From NCBI RefSeq assembly GCF_010093595.1, contig NW_022985447.1, positions 1,467,523 to 1,531,522 on the forward strand: a stretch of DNA of 64,000 nt. The letters are read 5' to 3'. Positions 10,785 through 22,700 of the stretch are shown piece by piece. The notes under the pieces were generated by a model that searched no databases, was not told the DNA's origin, and saw only the letters and a list, made by a program, of their open reading frames with translations. This DNA comes from Mytilinidion resinicola (lineage: Eukaryota > Ascomycota > Dothideomycetes > Mytilinidiales > Mytilinidiaceae). Both the position numbers and the translations under genes were made by a program. Position 1 is the first letter of the stretch, and the number at the start of each line of letters is the position of its first letter.

Positions 10785-11800
10785 TCAAGAGATTCCAACT
10801 GATCCATGTTTAGCCACCACCCCAAGCACCGTATCGCCATTCGACATAGGCACCCGCCACCAAACTCTTCGGACCAAAGAATGATACTCACTATGACTAC
10901 CTCCTACCAAAGATACTGTAGTCATGTTCCCGAGCTGAGTGGTTCGTGAAATGCATTTGTCTGTCAAGGACAACACCGGCTTCCTAGCAGGCATGATCAG
11001 GACATGGCATCGGCCCGTCCATCTTGAAAGTTTTGAGATGTAGCTCGACATGATTTCGTGCTTTGTGCATGGTATGAAACTCATGGAGCCACACTTCTTC
11101 TGACTGTGAAACATCCCAGAAGCAGAAAATGCACTGGTATACTTCCCACACTTGCCGGGTGTAGAGAGCTCTAGGACTTTGATCTTATCAAACGAGAATA
11201 TTGGCTCACGCTCTCTTGACTGTAGAGCCTCTCTTTTTCGGCATAGTGCGATCAGCGTATTCACTGTACAGATATGATGGCTGAGTGTATCCTTTTCGGC
11301 AATGGCATTGGCCGGTCGACAGATGAGATCTGCAACCTGTCTTCGCTCATGTAGCTAATGCTTAACCTGCTTGGGCTCCCATTGGCCTTTATCGAGGTCC
11401 AGGAACAACAGATCGATCTGCTTGTTAATCTCTATCGTATTGGCGGTTTCGATATAGTGCTTTCTTGTATTCTTCTTAGCTATCTTCAGCAGCTTAATCT
11501 TTGCGCACTGTAGATTGTCGCTTGTCTTTTTATATATCTAGTAGAGCTTAGTACCCGGTTCTTTCCCTTTCTAGATAGTACCGGACTCCTGTCGAACTTT
11601 TCGCGACAGGTTATCACGCAACTCCTTGAATTGAAGCACTTCTAGGTTGGCTTATATTGTTGCAAGCTCTGTCAAATTGGCATCTGTAGGTGCCCTCGGG
11701 TTAATGAAGCGACTTATGTGGGAGACGGCTTTTATAAGGGTAGTAGGAGAGGGTCGCCTAAGGAATGCTGCTCTAGATGCCACATTAGGCTTATTAGTTA
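10785..11800 (-). pseudogene. Relic of a DUF3435 tyrosine recombinase ('captain'-family) gene
   Basis: Read on the minus strand, about 11630 to 11200 gives the typical C-terminal layout of fungal DUF3435 proteins: an E-P-G-T-K-L-Y segment, a basic helix 'KLLKIAKKNTRKHYIE', an 'EINKQI' segment, then 'HERRQVADLIC', and 'NTLIALCRKRE'. In-frame TAG codons interrupt it, one directly after K-L-Y and one before 'LHERR', and the part upstream of about 11560 is frameshifted. The TAG codons are what CAG to TAG changes would give, as expected from repeat-induced point mutation. The tail continues open to 10785. DUF3435 proteins are the tyrosine recombinases of Cryptons and Starships. Nothing else of such an element is recognised around it. 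Confidence 0.6.
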
Positions 11801-11844
11801 GTTAATGTATGCTTAGTAAACGCCTATATTTATATGACCTATAA

Positions 11845-12072
11845 ACTCGGGTTGCAACAAGTTACGACCTAGGAACAACAACTCAATACGGCTACGTTCC
11901 ACTAGGGGCACTAGCCCCTACTATCGGGCCGTCTTCTCCTACTCAGCTGCGCATGGTTCTCTCGTAGTTGCGAGGATGGAAGCCCTAGGGGGTGCATCAT
12001 TTCCATTTCCTATATAGACGGCCCTTCCGGCCACTACAATACAAGCAGAGTTCACATTATAACCTGAGTTAT
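11845..12072 (+). mobile_element. LTR-like segment B
   Basis: It shares start ('aactcgggttgca'), 'acctagg...caactca', TATA-like 'cctatatagac' and end ('cagagttcacat..aacctgagttat') with 10339-10614. Direct orientation relative to copy A, with 1.2 kb between them containing the recombinase relic, is suggestive, but the centres are too diverged to be a recent LTR pair. Confidence 0.4.
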
Positions 12073-12274
12073 AGCCTGCTAGAGGTGGTTTTATATACCT
12101 GATTCTAAAGAACTAATTAGCCTTTAAGGGAAGTTTCTATATTTCGCAAGTGTAAGAGCTTCAAGTCGATCAAATTCAGTGTTATCAGAAATTTATAGGA
12201 GTTGTAGTACAAGGTGTTAGAAGGTTCCGAGGGCGAAGGGGGTTTTGTGCCCGCCGAGCCCACGGCCTTCGGTG

Positions 12275-12426
12275 AATGCCACACGCGGAAATTCGCGTGT
12301 GGCATTTCGCGGTCAAAACAAAACGCTCAGTGGTTCGCGACCACAACAACCAAACGCGTGGTCACCTGTTTCCTGTGACTCCACCGATTCGTTGGTGAAT
12401 CAATTCATCGGTGAATCGGGAGTCAC
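12275..12426. repeat. Three consecutive hairpins
   Basis: Hairpin 1 has perfect 13-bp arms (12275-12287 and 12294-12306, 'aatgccacacgcg') around a 6-nt loop. Hairpin 2 has 6-bp arms 'gaccac/gtggtc' (12339-12344, 12358-12363). Hairpin 3 has arms 12375-12381 and 12420-12426 ('gtgactc/gagtcac') extended inwards by CCGATTC/GAATCGG with a 2-nt bulge. Confidence 0.75.
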
Positions 12427-12627
12427 GTGATCATCGTCCAGTTGGTCGAAAGTCGGGCCCGAGGCCTGACATAACATCTATGTAAGGAAGGTTATAATGC
12501 CTTCTTTCGTGGCTTATGCAAGTAGTTGAAGGCGATCTTCTTTAAGGAATTTAGCATAGCTTGCGCATGATTAGTAGATGTTAAAACCAATAATGCAGCC
12601 TAAGCTGGTAAGGATAAGACATACCTA

Positions 12628-12831
12628 ATGAGGCTTGAGGCGAAGCATGAGGAGGTGGATGAGATATTCGCTGGACTCAAAAACCCTGGGACGCCTGAAC
12701 ACAAAGCCTCTAGCGACTTTTTGAACAATGAAGGCGGAAATTGGAACCATTTTATGAGGCCTTGGGTCCATGAGGACGCGGAAAGATGGGCAGAGGCTCG
12801 ACGTGAATTGCGTGCTGCTCAAGGCCGATAG
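12628..12831 (+). CDS. Short hypothetical frame, possibly a gene fragment
   Basis: A 67-codon ATG-initiated frame is rich in charged residues and has a Trp-containing C-terminal half ('NWNHFMRPW'). Its composition looks protein-like, but the frame is short, lies in a repeat-rich block and has no recognised domain. It may be the 3' end of an older gene. Confidence 0.25.
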   Translation: MRLEAKHEEVDEIFAGLKNPGTPEHKASSDFLNNEGGNWNHFMRPWVHEDAERWAEARRELRAAQGR

Positions 12832-13256
12832 GCATGGCAGCCTAAGAAGACGGGGATATCCTCCTTATTTCGTGCCTGTCTGCATATCTAGCATATACTC
12901 TCTGTATTCTCTTATTGTTTTCTTGTATATATTTGCATAGATCTCCTTACTTGTGTTTGTAAACTTCCCCATCTCCTTGCATGTGTTTCTATTTTCCTTT
13001 TATTGTAACACATCCCACCCTGTAGATCTCTTTGCGTCTATCCATGTACATATCATTGGCCGGCACACTATACTGCCGAAGGAATTTTCTTCCAATTCAC
13101 TGTTCTGAACCTGTCTTGCTCACTGTGCACTACCCTCATCTAGCGCTTCATGAGAGATTAGGAGGACTATCATGGCGGAATCACCCTATTGGGTATTGGT
13201 TGGATTTCCTTACATCTGTTCATATATTAGAAGCTTATCTGGTATTTTATTCAAAC

Positions 13257-13511
13257 TGCAGTGCCTTGCCATAGATATCCATACACTTTCCTGCCACTGT
13301 CTGTGGGGCTTCAATGCACTAATAGGAACCGGGGGCAGCGGATGTACTTCTAATCTGCATACACCCTGTTGGCGCTGTCTGAGGTAGCCTTGCAAGTTTA
13401 CTAGTTGTCCAAAATATCGAACTTCTCTCTTATTCGGAATGCTGAAGACACTACGAAGCTCCTCACGCAGCAGCGGCAAACGAGCGTACTAATTCAATGA
13501 CGAGGCATTGT
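13257..13511 (-). repeat. Dispersed repeat, copy 1 (minus orientation)
   Basis: The reverse complement begins 'acaatgcctc' and runs through 'aataagagagaagttcg', 'gtaaacttgcaaggctacc', 'cagcgccaacagggtgtatg' and 'gtgcattgaagcc' to 'ggcaaggcactg'. It matches 18646-18890 and 40768-41008 throughout. An open frame coding for REELRSVFSIPNKREVR-type peptide crosses most of it. Confidence 0.85.
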
Positions 13512-13774
13512 AGCCTTACCTCACATGTTCCGAGCTGGAAATGCCTAGAAGATGTCGTGAACGAGCTGCATATGGTTGCTCTTGCCAAGTGGCCCGTGAT
13601 ACTTCCCTGGAAGTGAGGTGACCCGCCCCAAGGCTCACATCAGTCAGGCCACACACATTGGAACAACGTATATCGCCAGATGAACCTCTCCGAGTACCCC
13701 CTCATCTTTTCCCTGAAGTCTCTCGTTGAACTCATCAGCAGCGCCTCCGGGTTAGCCTTCGGAATCTACTCAAC

Positions 13775-14653
13775 ATGGACTACTGGAAACGCGAATCACT
13801 ACGAGAGCGCAGTCTACGGTCCATACCAATCGCAGCCCCGCGCGATATCACCGAAGACGACATCTCTGACGTCCTGTACGCTTACTTTCACATCGAGTAC
13901 GCCAACATCAATACGCCAACCCCCGAGCCCGCTATCGCCCCTTCCAACAAGCGATGGTGATGCGTCTATCATCAACCTGGTGGAAAACCGCATGCATTCT
14001 CGACCGAGTGGTACGAGACTCTCAGCGCTATTTGTTACCGTCTCGACCTGGATGCCCAGTTCATATCCAGCATTCTCGGCCGTTATAAGTTTCTGCACTG
14101 GAAAAAGCGATGGGGCGGTCTTAAGAAAGGCGGGCCGGAGAGTTTACCACACGTACACCTACACACGGAGCTGGTCTCGCGGTACCGCTATGGTCTATTG
14201 GAAGTCAAGTTTGCACAGGAGCAGGGAATCGTTTCAAGTCTGTTTCCTCCGATCGATTTTAAGCACAATACAAAACGAACGCAAGATGTAGCAGATGTGC
14301 GGAAGTGGTTTGAGGCGGCAAAGGAGGCGCATTTCAAGTGCCTGTTTGATGCACGGAAACACACGAACACAGCAGGCACTCGACTGCCGATCTTCAGGAA
14401 AAGACTTGAGATGGTGGGGCATTTGGAGAGTGCGCAACTGGAAAAGAGAAGAGAAAGTAGGAGGGCAGGGCCATTGTTGTGGCGCACCATCGGTGCTAAC
14501 GGTGTTAGTTATGTGATCAAGATACCAGACGAACTTGGAGACTCAGATTATTCCGCCTCTTGCGCCCGTCGTCCGAAATATTCATCGCATTCTACCGAGC
14601 CAACCGACCGGGCACCCGATATTCTACCTTCATATGCGGAAGTTTCCTCCTAG
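13775..14653 (+). CDS. Uncharacterised gene, possibly interrupted by a stop
   Basis: One frame runs from ATG 13775 to the stop at 14653, broken only by a TGA at 13958-13960. A 69-bp intron (13957 GTGATG to CTCAG 14025) would remove the stop and keep the frame, giving about 269 residues. Otherwise it is a nonsense-mutated pseudogene. The coding look is good, with an acidic N-terminal part, an aromatic-rich stretch 'GRYKFLHWKKRWGG', a 'YRYGLLEVKF' segment and a basic helix later. I recognise no family. Its neighbours are the dispersed-repeat copy 1 upstream and the MFS pump downstream on the other strand. Confidence 0.45.
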
Positions 14654-15442
14654 ACGGTAGGGAGTTGAAAGGACGCTACTGTTTGGCCAGAAAAACATGC
14701 AATAAGCCATCCGCACTTTCTTTTCTCATTATTTCAAATCAAACCTTGCTGCTTAGCTAGACTCCTTGCACTCTTGGACATACCCCTTTCACTGCTCACA
14801 CCACCCCGTGCCGCCCAGCCGCTACCCCCCTATCTCGCACTTTATACTTATCGCACGAGAGGGAAGAAGGCACGTCAGACAGGAAAAAGGTGACACATTA
14901 GACTACTAGACTACCAAAATGGGCTGAATCCTGAATATTTGGTCACCTCACTGCCGTTTCTCTCCACCACAACGCACTAGAACGTGGATCTTTTCTAATG
15001 AAAAGACTAAGCTGCTTTGAAATCGCCCTTTCGCTGAGTTGTGGCTTTTCAAATTCACAGAAAGCTAATCGAATCGTTGCTAGAAGACGAAGGCCTATTT
15101 TGGCGCGCCGCCTCTTCCCAGCTCCGCGTGGAGGGCCAGAGATGACTGTACATCGTGGCCTAAAAGCGTTGCGCAAGAAAGAATCGTACATTATGTTAAG
15201 TTTTGACAATCACCTACGGCAAATTATGGCGAGTAGCAAACAGGGCGCTAATGTATAATGTTCGCAATCCATCAATGGTCAAATGCTACGGCCTGCAAGT
15301 TGACACATTGCAGCGTGGGAAAGAAGCATATGTAAAACATCATGTTATTATGTACACACTTGTGTCTGCCATATTAGAGATAGCTAGCTAGCAATACAGT
15401 CCCAGAGATAAAGATCCAGATCGAGACTGCATCCGCGATCGA
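14654..15442. other. Gene-free stretch
   Basis: Intergenic sequence between convergent genes. Short frames on both strands lack protein-like composition. No repeat is recognised. Confidence 0.6.
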
Positions 15443-17538
15443 TCAATTTGATTGATGATGGTGGCGATGACGAAGGTTCTCCTGCTCCTCAACACTGATG
15501 ATATGGCCCTTCCCTTCATCAGTAATACCGGTAAGCTTCGCGCCTTCATTGAGCTTGATGTCCACGTGGTTCGTCATCTTGTCATCGCAGTTCTTGCAGA
15601 AGGCTACACAGACGGTTCCAACGACGCCAAAGCCGATCGAAGACAGATAGACGATGCGGAAAGCGTGCGCGTATGACTGCTTCACCGCGTTCATGCCGAC
15701 CTCGATCTGCTGTGGGGTCAGTCCGGCGAGACCAGATACAGGGCCCTGGCCTAGCAGAGCGAAGGTAGCACCAGCGAGGCTGGTAGGAGCAACACCGGCC
15801 TTTAGCAACCCCCCTACGACAAATTGTGAAACGTAGAACTTGAGTCGGCCGGTGAAGATGGCGGTGTAGATGACGGTAGCGACAGCGCCTCCGACATTAC
15901 GAGCCGTGACACACAGGGCGGTCGCGATGCCGATGTACTCGTGCTCGACGGCCAGCTGGATCATGGCGGCGGCGACGACGAATCCTCCGCCGGTGCATAC
16001 TCCGATCAAGGCGACGAAGACAGTAGACTCGGTGCTTGAGCTGGGAGCTGGATGACGTTAGTGAGGGATACGGCTAGACGAGTGGAAACTTGGTGGTTGA
16101 AAGTCAGAACACCATGATAGATTGGACTTACAAACGAGAGCCATTAATCCAGCGCCAACAGTGCCAACAGCAATGATGACTGTGAACATGATGCGCGAGT
16201 GCCCGACCCGTGCAAAGAGGAAACCAGTGAGAACACTCGTAGGTATACCGGCCATACCGAGCGCGCACGCGTACCAACCAACATTGATGATGTTCTGTGT
16301 GTATAGAACTTGAATCTGTTGAGGCCATAGCACAGCAGTAGAGTAGTACAACATGCCGAAGAGGAACGTGCCGATGAGCACAAGAGTGACACCTCGGATT
16401 TTACGGAGGACGACGCCTGGGAACAGTGGCAACACCTGTGTTCTATGAGTTTTGATTTTCGGCATATTGGGTGGATATCATACTTGTGGGACGTAAGCTT
16501 CGTAGAATCCCAAGGCTATCAAGAGAACAAGCCCGATAACAATCATGGAGATGGTTCCTCCGGATTTCCTATGAACGGTTAACTTCAGATCAATGCGTGA
16601 ATTGACGGGGCATCATACCATGCCAACTGGCTCCCACCAAATGAGATCCCGAGGAGGAACAGGGTTAGCCCGACTCCCCAGAGGAAAATTCCTACCCAGT
16701 CCAGATCTGCGACCTCTTGCCATCTGGTTCTTCCGGCCTCCTTGATGTATTGGTTCTTTGGGCGGTAGAATAGGAAGATGAGAAAGAATCCGACAGTGTT
16801 CAGGATGAATGGGAACCAATAAACCCATCGCCATCCAGCACCCCTGACGACAGCAGTGCCTATGATGGGCCCGAATGCCCCAGGAGCGATGTTGGCCAGT
16901 TCGAACAGACCAAGAACAAGGCCTCGATGCTTCTTAGGGACGATCTCGCCGAGAGCCGCCCAGGCTTGCTGCTGGAGTGATGTTGCGAGGCCGATGAAGA
17001 TTCCTCCACCGATGACAACCTCGACGCGTGTAGCAGTCGCAGAGATTACGCACCCAACTAGGCCGGAAAGGTTGCCAAGCATTATAGAGTTTCGTCGACC
17101 GAAAATGTCACCTAGACGGCCGACCATGGGGCCGAATACGGCTACTGGGATGACTTGGCTGGTTGCGATCCATGTGAAAGATGAGCTTGGTCCTATAGCC
17201 TCGCATTAGATACTAGGTAGCATTAGAAGAAGGCGTATCGGTAACTGACCAATATCTTCATTGATAGTTACTAGAGCGACTGAAGCCATTTGGATGCAGA
17301 AGACAGCTGACATGTATCCACTGAGGAGAGCCTGTGAAGATGAAGTCAGTCGTCGATGTCTTGAAAATGATAGCAACGTGATAGAGAAGACTGTTCTTAC
17401 CAACATAGCGAATGACATTCCCCAAGTGAGCTTGAAGTCATCCTCAGTGTCGATGGGAACGTTCTTGCTAGGTTGATGCTCAAGGTCTCCTGCTTTCTCA
17501 TGCATCTCAACAGCATCCTTCTCAGAACGCAGAGACAT
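15443..17538 (-). CDS. MFS efflux transporter, TRI12-like (6 exons)
   Basis: Exons 17538-17401, 17331-17250, 17192-16619, 16568-16484, 16435-16132 and 16047-15443 give 595 residues, with all five introns (48-84 bp) carrying good GT...AG sites. The product is a 14-helix major facilitator. The cytosolic N-terminus is acidic. The first helix region holds 'GYMSAVFCIQMASVALV', and the loop 2-3 motif reads 'GPMVGRLGDIFGRRNS' (motif A, G-x3-D-x2-G-R-R). Repeated small-residue helices follow, and the tail is His-rich. The length and the 'WIATSQVIPVAVFGP' helix fit the TRI12/siderophore-type drug:H+ antiporter group that exports toxins or imports siderophores. No biosynthetic cluster surrounds it, so the substrate cannot be inferred. 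It should act in the plasma membrane. Confidence 0.9.
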
Positions 17539-18645
17539 GATGGGTAAATTCACAAGAAGAAAATATGTGTTCAACAATGAATAGAGGGAATGATAATTAG
17601 AATGATAAGGATTGTCCAGATTGGAGGATGGGAGACGATATTTAATCTCACTGTCGTAACATCCTTGATCATCGACCACAACGAGTACACTAAGGACTAG
17701 AGTCCAGAACTTTGATCTGAATGGATGATCCTCAGGAACCATAGAGATGCATGCTCGCCGTAATGCGGGGTACTATTGGATCACCGGGAGCCTCGATGAT
17801 CTGGGCCGGAGACCCATGGAGGCATTCCCGGCGGCGTGGACCGCTTACCGCTCGCGGAACCGGATAGCTCACAGTCCCGGAACAGATCTTCTCTGGCGTA
17901 GACAATAGTCACTTGCAGCCATACCAAGGCTTGGTCCCAAGGATACGAGCACAGAATACAAGGGTCAGTATCTGGAACGCTCGCTCCTTCGTGTGAAGGG
18001 ATTATTGCCGGGATGATGAAGAGTCCCATGTGATTGACTGGAAACCTGGCCACAGGTAAGATATGCAAATGTTCTATAGTGGCAGCTTATCGTACCCCAG
18101 AGTACGGCGAGTGGGCCGCTTGTGAGGGACATTGCGGGGCCCCGGATCTCCAAAGTGGGTACTATCCACTTTGACGATCCGGGGCCCCGTGGATTCAGAG
18201 GGCGAGTAAGTCGGGGCCCACGATTGCTTATTCTCGGCTCAGGGGTCCATCTCAGACGATTATGACTGAAGATATTTACCGATATTTGCCAGAGCGCAGT
18301 TCTGGCCTCCTCGAGGCGTTCTAAGTATTGCGTGGATACACACGACGTTCATAATCGCCTTTTCTGCACGCATTATCGATTAATAATTAGCTTGAGTATT
18401 CTCAGGTTGAAAGATGAAGTGAGGTTGAAAAAGGATCGAGCGCTTGGGAACCACCTATGCAGGAGTTGTTACCAATATTTGGGCGGATCCACTACGCTAG
18501 TCTATCTTCGGTGTAGCGTATGAGACCCCAAACCTAATGTTGTGAACAGCCATCTTGATCTGACTCCTAAACCTACGGACTTCGCTCCTCAGTACGCATA
18601 TTATGTCTTTGCTGACACGTTCACTACAAGCTGCGAAAGCACTTT
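17539..18645. other. Gene-free stretch upstream of the MFS gene
   Basis: No gene is supported. It contains the promoter of the MFS gene and the long hairpin listed separately at 18135-18189. Confidence 0.55.
18135..18189. repeat. 24-bp-arm hairpin with 7-nt loop
   Basis: The left arm at 18135-18158 and the right arm at 18166-18189 pair at 22 of 24 positions. The outer part is the GC block 'cggggccccggatc' and the inner part 'caaagtgg/ccactttg'. The loop is 'gtactat'. Confidence 0.9.
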
Positions 18646-18890
18646 ACAATGCCTTGTTATACATATTCGGACACTCGTTTACCGCTGCGTGAGGTGCTTT
18701 ATAGTATTTTCAGCATTCCAAATAAAAGAGAAGTTCGGGATTTTAGACAACCAGTAAACTTGCAAGGCCACCTTAGACAGCGCCAACAGGGTGTATGCAA
18801 ATTAGAAGTGCATCCGCTGCCCCCGAATTCTATTAGTGCATTGAAGCCAGTGGCAGGAAAATGTACGGATATCTGTGGCAAGGCAATGTA
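18646..18890 (+). repeat. Dispersed repeat, copy 2
   Basis: It starts 'acaatgcct' and is colinear with 13257-13511 (reverse complement) and 40768-41008. The same reading frame stays open through it, giving the peptide block 'SIFSIPNKREVRDF' and 'RQRQQGVCKLEVHPLPP'. Confidence 0.85.
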
Positions 18891-19719
18891 TTGCCAATAT
18901 ATTACAGCGTCCAATACACTGTTGATACTATATTACATCACTATACATATTTTTCACGGTGGTATCCTACGCGCATCCATTAGCGCATCCCGCCTTCCCT
19001 AGTATAACCGCCATGACTCCTAATGAGAGCCCGGAAGAGGTTGAATTTTAAGTAGAAGCGAAATATGCTCCGTGATTTCAGTGTCGAGAAGGCTTCGGAA
19101 TGAGAATTGAAGAAAGGCGGCTTTTGCTCTCGCGCTGTGAAAGATATTGGCGGGGGATATATAGTATTTAGCGCTAGATCGCTTTCGCTAGCCATGGTGC
19201 CTGATGGTATGTTTTGGGGTCAGGGCTCGATTCGGAGTTGTGCATAGTATGACAAAGGTAGCAAGAAGTCCGTAGAATAGAAATCTCCAGGGGAGAGTGC
19301 CGGAAAGGCCCTTGAAATTCGGCGGTCGTAAAAGAAGGACGTAGTCCCGTGACTTGGAACCAAAGTTTCTCTTGTGTGTGAAAAGCTGCTAAATGGCTTA
19401 TTGTAGCACGCTGGCTCTGTGACGATGGTGTTTTGATGCATATTGTCGATATCAGTAACGGCTAGTGCCCACGGTCTCCAATAATTAGCTTCTCCTCATC
19501 GACGAACAATACTGACAGCACCGTGCCCCTTAAAACGACCGGATATGATGAAATTGAGAAGGGAAGCGGTTCTTGGTTTGGTCCGACGGACGTGACTTGA
19601 ATGAATCGTCTTCTGACCTCGAGACCGAAGGAGTTCCCTGAAGCACCTCTGTCGTCTCGTGACTCGTGTCCTTCACTGGCTTTAGAGAATCTACGGGCAC
19701 GGAAGAAGCCGCAGTCTCG
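18891..19719. other. Gene-free stretch
   Basis: This lies 3' of the nine-repeat protein gene. No gene or clear repeat is seen. Confidence 0.6.
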
Positions 19720-22700
19720 TCAACTCTTCGAATGGGTGTTTCCTTGGTATTCGAGTCTGGCTTTTTTAGTTGGCGTTTCCTGCAGTGGCACCCTAGCCTT
19801 GATTCGTGGCATTGTTGCTTGTTTCTGAATGTACGGCTCAGATGCTACATGTGAGCTCGGTAGTCTCCGAATTGACAACTTGCCTTGAGTTATTCGATTT
19901 CGTCGGCTTTCAGATGTCCCGGGGATGTTCGCGACCGGCCGTTCTGGTCGAGACTGTTGCCTCGTTGCCTTGACTTCGCGGCTGCAGGAGCGGGTCTCCT
20001 GGGAGAACGAGAGGGTTTCATAAGAGTCTTCGCCAGAAACTGCAAAATGGTAGAATGAGGCTGAGTCTTTCGACGGAGAGGAGAGGGTTTCGTCTGGTCT
20101 CGGTGGCTCGTCCTTCTGCAGATGATCGGATCGCGTGATGTGAGTGCCAGGCTCTGCTTCTTCGGCCACTGTTTGGTGGGTATCATCCTTTTGCGAGACA
20201 GCCGTATTCTCGTTGGTTAGCTTCATAAGCGCAAGATTCTTCTCCATAACTGTCAAGAGCTTTTCTTTGAGCTCGAGATTAGCTTCTCTGAGAGCACTGT
20301 TCTCTTGCTTGAGAGTGACATCTTGATGCTCTAAGCTACGGGAATTTCCAGCAGACTTAAGCCCACCATTGTCCTGGTCGTTCCGTGCCTCCGATCTCCA
20401 TACTGCGCTATGGGGATCGATCTCCATAGATGCATTCAACTGCAAGTCCGTAGCCTGACGCAGGAACTGAATAGCTTCACCTGCTGCAGCATGCGATGCT
20501 TGATCTTTGGAGGGATGCAACTTATCCGTCCCTCTAAACACGTGTCCAGGCCGCTGCGGAATCCGAAGGTGATAGGAAAACTTGGTGCCATGTTCTTTGA
20601 AAGAGAAACGTGGTGGGCCAGACTTGGCGTAGTAACACACCAAGAGTAGAAAGTCCGTGTAAGTCTCGGTTATAGACACAAGCTCAGGGGCTGTCGGAGC
20701 TATGGGGTTCACAGGGGCCACGGAAGTAAGGCTGACTTCTTTCTGGTTGAACTCAGTCTCCTCCACTGCTAAATCCATTACTCCAAAATGGCCCGTCTTA
20801 TGCAGGAACTTGAGAGCTTCCCATGCCGCCGCCTCTTCGGCTTCAGCCGCGTTCTTTCCCTTCCCTCGAAACACGTGCTCGGGCCGTTGCGGGATTCTTA
20901 ATTCGCATGAAACTCCCGTGGGCTGATCCTCGAACAACACCCTCGGTGATGATTTATATCTAGTATGGAGGTTGAGTAGATGAACGAATTCAGAGCTAAT
21001 TTTCGATTTTTTGATAGAATGCTGGAGTGGTGCAGTGGCAGGATTTCTAAGGGCCCTCGTGTTATTGGAAATAGACCCCAGCTTTGCCGAGTTGGATTCA
21101 TTCTCCATTTGTACGCCTTGCATGCGTATCATTTCCTTTTCGCGCAAGAACTGGATAGCTTCCATTGCCGCAGCTTTTGTCGCCCCAATCTCAGAAGGAA
21201 ACAGTTTTTCTCGGCCTCCGAATACAGCCACGCACAGTCGCGGGATTCGGAGTTCGCAGGAAAACTCGGCGCTGTGGCTCTTGCGTGTGAGGAACAGCGG
21301 CCTGCCTAAATCGGTGATTATGCAAAAAAAGCCAATGAATCGCCTGGAGGTTTTTTCCTGCCGGAACAATCTCGCATCTTCATTGCCTACTTCCTCCCAG
21401 GCAAAGAGTCTTGCCTCATGCAAGAAATGGGCAATCTCTGTGAGAGCAGTCTTTTGAGCCTCGTGTGCCGTAGGAAACAGCTTGTCGCGTCCTCCGAATA
21501 CGACCATAGGCCATGGCGGGACTCGAACTTCACAAGAGAAACTGGTGCCATGCTGCTCGACCATCAATGAAGGCGGTGAGTCGCAGCTCGTGTGCAGACA
21601 AAAGTTAAGAACAAAAAGCCACGAATTCCCTCTTCGCTTACCGCTTAATTCCGAATTCATTTGACGAATAGACTTCTGCTTCCCCATGAACATAGTCCAA
21701 GCTTCGAACAAGGCGTTGTTCTGCAAGGATTGGATCGCTTCTAACGCCGCAGCAGACTGCGCTTTCTTTTCTGAAGAATAAAACGTTTCCCTTCCCCCAA
21801 ATACCCGCCCGGGCTGTCCGTATGGTGGTCCGATTGTAAGTTCGCAGTAATAATCGGGACCGTTGTTCCCACAGACATATCTTGGGGTCCCATACCCAAT
21901 ATGCAGGCATAACAATGAGAGGTAAAGTGTGGCTCTCTGCTCTTTGAGGGCGCTAGAACCCCAAGACGCGTCGGCAGTCGGTACATCAGAGGTTGGAATC
22001 GTCGCCGTGGTCGTCATGGCAGTCGTGGCAGCCTCGATCACAGCTGCCGTAGTCGTATTGGCAAGTCCGAAATCTTTCTGAATAGAGCTGTAGGTGATTG
22101 CTCTTGTCTTTTGTAGCGGATCTAATGAATCCAATGCGATAGCGCAAACAGCCTCTATTGCCTCACGGACGGTCTCAAACCGCTCTTCGGCCGCAAAAAC
22201 CTTCATCTCCTCGGTGGACTGTAGCCGGACGTCCAATCTTGCCCCAAAATTTGCCGGGGCAGATGTGACCTTAGATTCTGCAATCGTTGGTAAGTGAGAC
22301 AAGCACCAAAGGTGAAAGCGTTCGGCAGATCGGTTTTCTGCCCACGGCGAATAGGTTAGTAGCCCTTCCTTTTCCAGCTCTTCCAGCATCTGCAATGCAG
22401 CAAGATCGACGTTCACTGCTGTGGGGGCTTTGAGCTCGAGGGGTAGCCCAGCCCTAGTTACTTTTTGCTCTCTTGATGGAAGCTCCACCTCAAGCTTTGC
22501 AATCCACCGACCAGGAAAATCCGGAAGGTCTTCCTCAACAGAACGGCTCAATAGGGAAATACCGAAATAGCGACATCGCATGATAAGGAGTTTGTGGACC
22601 CAAGGCAGTCTCCGAATGTTGCTTTTGTCTATAGAGGCAGGGACCAGCTCTTCCAGCACCTTCGATGCAGCTTTCCAGAGTGCCAGTCTGGCCTGCTCCT

